From a virus, in the IMG/VR virus record IMGVR_UViG_3300042547_000564, positions 1 through 32,240 of that record: a stretch of 32,240 nt of DNA. One strand, given 5' to 3'. Below, one piece after another: positions 26,899-32,240 of this stretch (position 1 is its first letter; each line of letters opens with the position of its first letter). The position numbers and the translations under genes are program-made. The notes under the pieces were generated by a model. The model did not search any database. It was not told the origin of the DNA and saw only the letters and a list, made by a program, of their open reading frames with translations.

Positions 26899-29751
26899 AT
26901 GTTAATACTGCGCATATTCGCAGCAACAGTCCTCACATTATTTCTATTTTTGCTTGGCCAATCAAACGCGAGCGCTACTGACCCTGCCCCAGAACAGGTA
27001 GCAGTTAGTCCTGCTTCCACAGAGTCTTCGAACGAATCGACTCCAACTCCATCTCCAAGTCCAGAACCTTCTTCTGTAACTTCGGACCCTCAAACTTCCA
27101 GTACGAATTCTGGTGCTGAGGCAAGTCCTGCCCCGAGCCCCGAGCCAACTCCAGAGCCTTCACCCGCTCCTTCAGAGACCTCAACATCACCTTCACCAAC
27201 ACCCAGTCCAGAGCCAACCCCAGCCCCAACCCAAACAGAAACCACACCACTTGTTCCATCAGTTACCTCCGTCCAAGAAAAAATTGAGAATGCAACTGTA
27301 ACATTAAGCACTGCTATATCAACAGCAAGTACAGAACAAATTTCTGCAGCAGCAGAGCCAGTAGCAACAGCTCAAACAGCAATTGCAGCAGCAGAGTCAG
27401 CAACAGTAGTAGCAGTGACCGCAGTAGCAGCAGTTGAGTCACAAACAGCAGTAGTAGCAGTAGTAACGCAGGACGTTACTACTGCAACCGCAGTTGTTGC
27501 TACAGCCACAGCAGCAGTAGAGTCTCAAACAGCAGTAGTAGCAGTTGCAACAACTAACTTAACTAATGCTCAAACTACATTGACCGCTCTTCAAAATACC
27601 CCTTCAGATAGCAAGACCTACACAACTGAAGGATATGTAGCCCCTGTTGCTCCTGAAACCCCAACAGTTACTACAACTACACTCCCAACTATGTATGACG
27701 GCTTTACAAAAATTAGTACGCCTTTTGATATAAAAATGGGTAACACAGTTTATGAAGGTCAAGGAACAAACAGCCAAATTTACGTAACCTCAAAAGCAAC
27801 GATTACCTTTGGCAATGGCGACTATAACTGGTGGGATTTTCCAGCAGGAGCACATATCTCAGTCTTTGGCAGCGACTTTATGAACGATAATGCAAATGGC
27901 TCTTCAACTGTTGTAAAAACTACCGAAACTACTTTAGAAGTTGACTGGAATTTACACAAATTTGCACAACCAAATAGTCCTATTACAAATGTAAATTGGA
28001 AGATGACAGTCAATCCAACAACAGGTGAATGGACTGGTGTAGGAACCGTTGCAGGAAATACCACCAATCTTCATAACGGTCCTCGTATTGGTGTTCGTGA
28101 AACTGCAGGTGCTCCAGTACAGCCAATGACCAATGTAACCAATGAAACTTTAACGGCTCAAATTACAAGCCAAACAGCAGTAGTCGCTGATAAAACAGAA
28201 GTTAAAGCAGTTGAAGTTGCTGTTCTTGCAACTGTTACAGAAGTGCAAACAACAGCAGTGACAGCACTTGCAACAGCTCAGACCACATTAACAACAGAAA
28301 CTCAAACATTAACTACCCTCCAATCAACAGCTACAACAGCAATTACAACTGCTAATACTTTAGCTGATACCGCTACATCTACAGTTGCTGCTGCAGTCAC
28401 AGCTCTTCAAACTCCAACTCCTCAGCCAACTCCAACACCCGAGCCAACTCCCGCACCGCAGCCAGAGCCAACACCAGCCCCACAACCAGAGCCAGCACCA
28501 CAACCCGAACCTTCACCAGAACCTCCTACAGTTCCACCAGTGGTCCCCGAGCCCACCCCGGTTCCAGAACCTCAACCTGTTCCTCAACCTGAACCAACTC
28601 CTCAGCCCGAGCCTCCTGTAAATCCCAATCCAGAGCCTCCCGTTGAGCCTGAGCCAACTCCTCAACCTGAGCCGCAACCAACCCCAGAACCCGAGCCTGA
28701 GCCTGTGCCAGAGCCAGAACCTCTTCCTGAGCCGCCTGTAGAGCCTGAACCAACTCCTGAGCCTGAACCTGACGCACCTACTGAACCTGCCCCTGATACA
28801 GAAACGCCATCAGAACCCACAGAAGAGCCACCACTACCGGTAGAGCCCGAAGCACCACCCGTAGAGCCCGAGGCGCCTCTGGAACCTTCCACACCCGAGG
28901 AACCAACACCAGAACCAGTGTCACCAGAGCCAGAGCCAGAAAATCCGTCCACAGAACCATTAGAACCTCCTATTGAAGAAACAGTTCCAGAGACTATCAC
29001 ACCTGAAGAAGCGGTGGAGTCTGCGGTTGAAGATGTTCTATCTGACGGCAACTTAACAGCAGCAGAGTCTGATGCTGTTGTTGACTCTTTAATGGCTGAC
29101 GGAGAAGTTACAGAGGCTGAAGCTACGGCTTTAATTGAAGCACTAAGCGATGGCGGTAAGTTAACCGTTGCCGAAGAGTCTTTAATCTTAGATGCTTTAT
29201 CAGCTGATGGAGAGGTTACACAAGCAGAAGTAAACAACCTTTCAGAAACCCTTGCTGGAGATGGAAAGTTTACAACGGCAGAAAAAGAACTTGTAGCAGA
29301 AGCCCTTATTGAATCAGTAGCTCCTGGAGAAACTCTTACAAAAGAACAAATTCAAGAGGCTGGCATTGCTTATCAAGACCTTCCTGAACAGACCCCTGTT
29401 GAGGTTAGGCAGGATGAAAACGGTAATGAAGTTATAATTACAGCAGACGTAGCTGCGGCTCTAGTTTTACTAGAGAACCCATCCGAATTAGTTGGCGCAA
29501 TATTTAGCGACCCAGGTGAGGCACTTCAAGCACTAGGAAGTATCGGTGCAGACATGTCCCCTGAAGAACGTGAAGAAGCAACTGAAATGGTTGTTGCTGC
29601 CGTTGTGGCTGCAGGTGCTGCTATGAATGCAGTTGGTGCAGCAGCAGGTGCTACTGGAGGTTCAACCTCTGGAGGCTCAAGTGGTGGAGGAAATTCTGGG
29701 GGAGGAGCTCCTTCCGGAGATAGTAAGGGAGTTAGGAGACGTAAACCATGA
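26899..29751 (+). CDS. Long secreted Pro/Thr/Glu-rich protein with EF-hand-like repeats
   Basis: The 950-residue protein has a clear signal peptide ([20 protein letters not shown], cleavage likely near residue 26). A Pro/Ser/Thr-rich stretch (about 45-115) is followed by Ala/Val-rich segments with internal duplication ([10 protein letters not shown] twice). A beta-rich domain (about 264-405) comes next, then a long Pro/Glu repeat region (about 505-690), then five repeats of about 18 residues at 714-806 ([54 protein letters not shown]). The tail is a hydrophobic Ala/Gly segment, a Ser/Gly linker and KGVRRRKP. It is probably exported or on the virion; a wall-contacting or adhesin-like role is inferred only from composition. 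Confidence 0.75.
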   Translation: MLILRIFAATVLTLFLFLLGQSNASATDPAPEQVAVSPASTESSNESTPTPSPSPEPSSVTSDPQTSSTNSGAEASPAPSPEPTPEPSPAPSETSTSPSPTPSPEPTPAPTQTETTPLVPSVTSVQEKIENATVTLSTAISTASTEQISAAAEPVATAQTAIAAAESATVVAVTAVAAVESQTAVVAVVTQDVTTATAVVATATAAVESQTAVVAVATTNLTNAQTTLTALQNTPSDSKTYTTEGYVAPVAPETPTVTTTTLPTMYDGFTKISTPFDIKMGNTVYEGQGTNSQIYVTSKATITFGNGDYNWWDFPAGAHISVFGSDFMNDNANGSSTVVKTTETTLEVDWNLHKFAQPNSPITNVNWKMTVNPTTGEWTGVGTVAGNTTNLHNGPRIGVRETAGAPVQPMTNVTNETLTAQITSQTAVVADKTEVKAVEVAVLATVTEVQTTAVTALATAQTTLTTETQTLTTLQSTATTAITTANTLADTATSTVAAAVTALQTPTPQPTPTPEPTPAPQPEPTPAPQPEPAPQPEPSPEPPTVPPVVPEPTPVPEPQPVPQPEPTPQPEPPVNPNPEPPVEPEPTPQPEPQPTPEPEPEPVPEPEPLPEPPVEPEPTPEPEPDAPTEPAPDTETPSEPTEEPPLPVEPEAPPVEPEAPLEPSTPEEPTPEPVSPEPEPENPSTEPLEPPIEETVPETITPEEAVESAVEDVLSDGNLTAAESDAVVDSLMADGEVTEAEATALIEALSDGGKLTVAEESLILDALSADGEVTQAEVNNLSETLAGDGKFTTAEKELVAEALIESVAPGETLTKEQIQEAGIAYQDLPEQTPVEVRQDENGNEVIITADVAAALVLLENPSELVGAIFSDPGEALQALGSIGADMSPEEREEATEMVVAAVVAAGAAMNAVGAAAGATGGSTSGGSSGGGNSGGGAPSGDSKGVRRRKP
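28411..28968 (+). repeat. Pro/Glu-rich degenerate repeat region inside the secreted protein gene
   Basis: Imperfect repeats of PEPTPxPEP type run through about 185 codons. The coding repeats are degenerate at the DNA level, with mixed synonymous codons. Such regions can expand or contract. Confidence 0.85.
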
Positions 29752-29918
29752 AGATAGTTAAAGACATGATTGACCAGCTATGGACTCTATTAGGAATGTT
29801 TATTGCCTGGGTAGTTCTAGATGGCTCAGCTAAGACCGTTGTGGGATACGCAATTGTGGGAACATTAGTTGCTTGGGCGGTTACGTACCCATTAAGGAAC
29901 CCTAAGGACGAAGAGTGA
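29748..29918 (+). CDS. Small two-TM protein, possible holin
   Basis: The 56-residue frame starts [20 protein letters not shown]. It has two hydrophobic segments (about 10-25 and 30-47), a short loop between, and a charged C-terminus. ATGA coupling links it to the large gene, and it precedes a lipoprotein and the endolysin. Size and topology suggest a holin or spanin-accessory protein; this is inference. Confidence 0.65.
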   Translation: MKIVKDMIDQLWTLLGMFIAWVVLDGSAKTVVGYAIVGTLVAWAVTYPLRNPKDEE

Positions 29919-30139
29919 TGTTAAAAAGATTTTTACTAACAGCGGTACTTGCGCTGTCTTTAACTAGCTGCGGATACGACGGACAATTTAGATATCCATG
30001 TCAAGACCCAAAAAATTGGGAAACCGCTGAATGTAAGCCACCTATATGTACTTCTACAGGAACTTGTCCTGTAGACTTAGTTAAAACATCAGACGGAACT
30101 ACCGCTACTGTAGAACCAGAGGGAACACCAAATGAGTAA
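29918..30139 (+). CDS. Small lipoprotein
   Basis: The product (about 73 residues) starts [19 protein letters not shown], a lipoprotein signal with lipobox LTSC, then CQDPKNWETAECKPPICTST. This Cys-Pro-rich mature part resembles small phage lipoproteins found near lysis genes. The ATG at 29918 overlaps the previous stop; a GTG at 29915 is an alternative. It is probably membrane-anchored; its role in lysis or superinfection control is not shown. Confidence 0.8.
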   Translation: MLKRFLLTAVLALSLTSCGYDGQFRYPCQDPKNWETAECKPPICTSTGTCPVDLVKTSDGTTATVEPEGTPNE

Positions 30140-30539
30140 AGAACGTTTATCACCACAAGACCTAGATGCCCGCTTAAAGTTTATTCTAGGCATCACATTA
30201 GGCGCAATTTTGCTATGCACATCACTAGGTATTCTTTACGGCCTTTTATTTGTGACACAGCCAATCGGAGCACAGTCAGAAAATGACAAGATGTTCTTTA
30301 ACGTTTTGGGAAGTATTGCAACATTTATTACAGGAACCCTTGCAGGTATCCTAATTGGTTCATCTGGTGCTAAAGATATTATGAAAGCACAACTAGATAA
30401 CAAAGAGATGGACGCTAAAAACACACAAGCGGACAAAAAACTTGAAGCAGAGATTGATGCTACAGCTGCACGTTTAGCAGCAAAACCTGATGGTCAAATG
30501 CCAGAAGAACAACCAGTAGATACTGACTGGGATAAATAA
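30132..30539 (+). CDS. Two-TM membrane protein, holin candidate
   Basis: The 135-residue protein has two hydrophobic helices, LKFILGITLGAILLCTSLGI (about 15-40) and SIATFITGTLAGILIG (about 60-78), then a long charged C-terminal helix (residues 85-135). The topology fits phage holins and small envelope proteins. It overlaps the lipoprotein gene by 8 bases and precedes the endolysin. Confidence 0.75.
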   Translation: MSKERLSPQDLDARLKFILGITLGAILLCTSLGILYGLLFVTQPIGAQSENDKMFFNVLGSIATFITGTLAGILIGSSGAKDIMKAQLDNKEMDAKNTQADKKLEAEIDATAARLAAKPDGQMPEEQPVDTDWDK

Positions 30540-30617
30540 GTGAATTGGATACAGGCATCAATTATTTTTGGTCCTGTATTAATTGTATTAATTGCATTTT
30601 GGAAGGATATTAGATAA
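30540..30617 (+). CDS. 25-residue membrane peptide gene
   Basis: The frame starts at GTG 30540 and reads NWIQASIIFGPVLIVLIAF after the initiator, then WKDIR. It is almost a single membrane helix with a basic end. It begins right after the upstream stop and overlaps the endolysin ATG (TAATG), so it is very likely translated. It may be a lysis regulator, but this is inference. Confidence 0.6.
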   Translation: MNWIQASIIFGPVLIVLIAFWKDIR

Positions 30618-31177
30618 TGGCAGACCGAGGAACAGCAGCTAAACTTATTGAAGTTGCTAAAGGTGAACTAGGAACTATTGAAGGACCTAAAGATAACGAA
30701 ACAAAGTACGGCGCTTATACAAAGGCTAACTTCCAACCATGGTGCGGCTCTTTTGTTATGTGGTGCGGAAATGAAGCAGGAGTAAAAATTCCCAATACTG
30801 TTTACACACCAGCCGGAGCACAGGCATTTAAGAAAGCTGGTGCATGGATTGACGGAGATGTGGCTGACCCAGAACCAGGTGATATCGCGTATTTTGATTT
30901 TCCCTCAGATGGCGTCGATAGAATTTCTCACGTAGGTATTGTTATCAAAGACAATGAAGATGGCACTGTTTGGTGTATTGAGGGAAACACATCTTCAAAG
31001 AAATCTGGAAGCCAAAGAAATGGCGGAGAAGTTTGCAAACAACTTCGTGCTTTTAAGAAAAACAAGGCTGGAGTTATGATTTCAATCGTAGGATTTGGGC
31101 GCCCTAAATTCAAAGCAGCTGGAGCATCAACAAACTCTAGCTCTACTGAGGATAAATGCCCTACTTGTGGCAAGTAA
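30617..31177 (+). CDS. CHAP-like endolysin
   Basis: The 186-residue protein has the catalytic order of CHAP amidase or endopeptidase domains: Cys43 (PWCGSFVMWC), DPEPGDIAYFDF, His105 (ISHVGIV), and E122/N124 (IEGNTS). The C-terminal KCPTCGK may bind zinc or hold a metal-dependent fold. It would cut peptidoglycan at the end of infection. Coupling to the 25-residue membrane peptide and the two-TM proteins upstream marks a lysis cassette. Confidence 0.9.
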   Translation: MADRGTAAKLIEVAKGELGTIEGPKDNETKYGAYTKANFQPWCGSFVMWCGNEAGVKIPNTVYTPAGAQAFKKAGAWIDGDVADPEPGDIAYFDFPSDGVDRISHVGIVIKDNEDGTVWCIEGNTSSKKSGSQRNGGEVCKQLRAFKKNKAGVMISIVGFGRPKFKAAGASTNSSSTEDKCPTCGK

Positions 31178-31222
31178 TTAAATAAAATGAGTACATACAA
31201 GGTCAAACTAGAGAAAGTGGCT

Positions 31223-31228
31223 TAAACT
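31223..31228 (+). promoter_or_regulatory. Candidate -10 box of a leaderless transcript
   Basis: TAAACT (TANNNT) ends six bases before the ATG at 31235. No Shine-Dalgarno precedes that start. Confidence 0.45.
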
Positions 31229-31234
31229 TCTATT

Positions 31235-31996
31235 ATGGCTACTTTTGATATGAAAAAACCCTCAACTAGTGCAGAGGGTGATGCAGCTTCTAATTTTGGT
31301 AAGAAATCAGGAAAAGCATCTGCTTTCGGAAATGCACTACAAGTTGGTGTAGGTATCTTTGCTGGTTCTAAAGGTAAAAACCCTAGTCAAGGTGCTGGCG
31401 GCGGTGGCGGCGGTTCAAGAGAACGAAGTGCTGAAGACTGGCAAAATGAAAACACAATGAAAGAGTACGACCTCGATAGAGAAACACGACGAGGCGACTA
31501 TCATTATGGAGCATCAGGTAAAAACACCCCTGAAGGTAGCAAACTAAGAAAACTTGCTGCGGATGGTAAAGGTGGATTTAGCGTTGAATACGGAGATGTA
31601 ATTAAAGATGTACAAAATCAAACAGCTGGTGACTCAACACCAAAACCAAATCCTTCCGGACACTCTGAAGGCAAGCAGTGGAGTTCTACAGGTAAGTCTA
31701 AGGGCAGAAAAGGCACTTACACCGATACCCGTGCAGCTGTAGCTGGCGGTCATATTACAGAAGAAGACGCAATAGAGATTAGCCCAACATACGCTAAAAA
31801 GTACGCATCTAGAGCAGCAGGTAAAAAAGCAAATGCTTCAGGGTTTGATACACCTTCAAAACCAGTTAAATCTAGAAAGTCTGGTATTAACAAGGCTTCT
31901 GATGGAAGTTACTCAGTAAACCCGGAACCAAGTTCAACAATGTTAAGTAACGAAGCAAATTATTTAGCAAGTAAACGCCGTGGAAAAAGAAGTTAA
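31235..31996 (+). CDS. Hypothetical protein, Gly/Lys/Ser-rich
   Basis: This 253-residue basic protein has a Gly-rich stretch (GAGGGGGGSRERSAEDW) and Lys/Ser-rich, low-complexity regions. It has a short helical unit (NTMKEYDLDRETRRGDYHYG) near the middle and no recognised domain. It may be a virion or DNA-associated disordered protein. The start is preceded by a TANNNT box six bases upstream. Confidence 0.7.
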   Translation: MATFDMKKPSTSAEGDAASNFGKKSGKASAFGNALQVGVGIFAGSKGKNPSQGAGGGGGGSRERSAEDWQNENTMKEYDLDRETRRGDYHYGASGKNTPEGSKLRKLAADGKGGFSVEYGDVIKDVQNQTAGDSTPKPNPSGHSEGKQWSSTGKSKGRKGTYTDTRAAVAGGHITEEDAIEISPTYAKKYASRAAGKKANASGFDTPSKPVKSRKSGINKASDGSYSVNPEPSSTMLSNEANYLASKRRGKRS

Positions 31997-32144
31997 CAGC
32001 CCCCTAAACGTCCCTAGTGAGCCAGTAAAACTACTTACTGGACGTAGCAGAGAATTTAGAGACGCTATAACAAAGGCAGGTTGGAAGCCCTCTATTCCCG
32101 GTATGGTGACTCAGGCTATTCAATGGAACAGGTGGTCCCCATGA
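31980..32144 (+). CDS. 54-residue hypothetical protein
   Basis: The frame starts at GTG 31980, overlapping the previous gene by 17 bases, and reads EKEVNSPLNVPSEPVKLL after the initiator, then GRSREFRDAITKAGW. It ends overlapping the next ATG (ATGA). Helical and basic at the C-terminus. Function unknown. Confidence 0.65.
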   Translation: MEKEVNSPLNVPSEPVKLLTGRSREFRDAITKAGWKPSIPGMVTQAIQWNRWSP

Positions 32145-32240
32145 GTAGAGCAAAAGAGTTTACATACGTCCAACCCAAACTAATAACAGTGCGGGATTCT
32201 CGGTTTGGACTACGTAAAATATTCTTAAATGACAAAGAAA
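32141..32240 (+). CDS. Hypothetical protein (3'-truncated by window edge)
   Basis: Starts MSRAKEFTYVQPKLITVRDS at 32141, overlapping the previous stop, and runs off the right edge. Only 33 residues are seen; no family can be assigned. Confidence 0.6.
   Translation, partial: MSRAKEFTYVQPKLITVRDSRFGLRKIFLNDKE

Noticed and set aside
28662-29237. 191-residue leftward Ser/Gly-rich frame
   Set aside because: It is the antisense reading of Pro/Glu-rich codons in the secreted protein gene, which creates open frames by composition.
31187-31225. 12-residue frame MSTYKVKLEKVA
   Set aside because: Too short, no Shine-Dalgarno and no overlap with neighbours.

Overview
The window looks like about 32 kb of a tailed-phage (Caudoviricetes) genome. 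The gene density is very high, many starts overlap the previous stop (TAATG, ATGA, GTGA), and there are no rRNA or tRNA genes and few household genes. The content is typical of phages: a RuvC-like resolvase, metallophosphoesterase, nucleotidyltransferase-fold protein, cobalamin-dependent ribonucleotide reductase with its glutaredoxin, a MoxR-type AAA+ ATPase paired with a VWA protein, a DUF932 protein, an HNH nuclease and a lysis module. An actinobacterial host is inferred from a DUF4192-like protein, a DUF7455-like zinc protein, NrdH, and several apparently leaderless starts with TANNNT boxes. The AT-leaning codon use would fit a low-GC (for example freshwater) actinobacterium. The host is an inference, not something read directly from the sequence.

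Layout. (1) 1-12048, rightward: tail of a RuvC-like resolvase, a zinc-ribbon protein, a SpoVS-like protein, a metallophosphoesterase, a tightly coupled array of small basic or zinc-binding proteins (2740-6478), a nucleotidyltransferase-fold protein, a HAD-like protein, a large TIM-barrel-like protein with a C-terminal Cys cluster, a DUF6378-like protein, then class II RNR and NrdH. (2) 12087-12184: two strong terminators at the convergence point. (3) 12281-22486, leftward: small accessory proteins, a VWA/metallopeptidase protein and its AAA+ partner, a noncoding structured stretch of roughly 0.8 kb, an Api92/DUF1281-like protein, a DUF4192-like protein, a DUF932 protein and several small proteins. 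(4) 22711-32240, rightward: a conserved phage protein, another array of very small coupled genes including an HNH nuclease, a PASTA-domain structural protein, a long secreted Pro/Thr/Glu-rich protein, and a lysis cluster (two-TM protein, lipoprotein, second two-TM protein, 25-residue membrane peptide, CHAP-like endolysin).

The most unusual feature is the noncoding architecture of the leftward arm. Four gaps each hold a perfect 25-32 bp inverted repeat whose outer end carries the same element, TGTTTGGGT(T/C)GG, in either orientation. In all four gaps, and in two more, there is a direct repeat of TAACGATT-like octamers at 11-bp spacing. Three of these gaps share a longer conserved block and a leader with a hairpin next to the Shine-Dalgarno. 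In H1-H3 the order in the direction of transcription is terminator of the upstream operon, long hairpin, octamer pair, leader, next operon; H4 lacks a clear terminator. The set looks like a dispersed phage regulatory cassette that I do not recognise from known systems.

Working together, RNR and NrdH would supply deoxynucleotides. The resolvase, phosphoesterase and nucleotidyltransferase-fold protein belong to DNA or RNA metabolism. The AAA+/VWA pair probably remodels a protein complex. The right end makes virion-surface or secreted proteins and lyses the host. Small coding sequences missed by a 60-residue cut-off are included where overlap with neighbours or a ribosome-binding site supports them.
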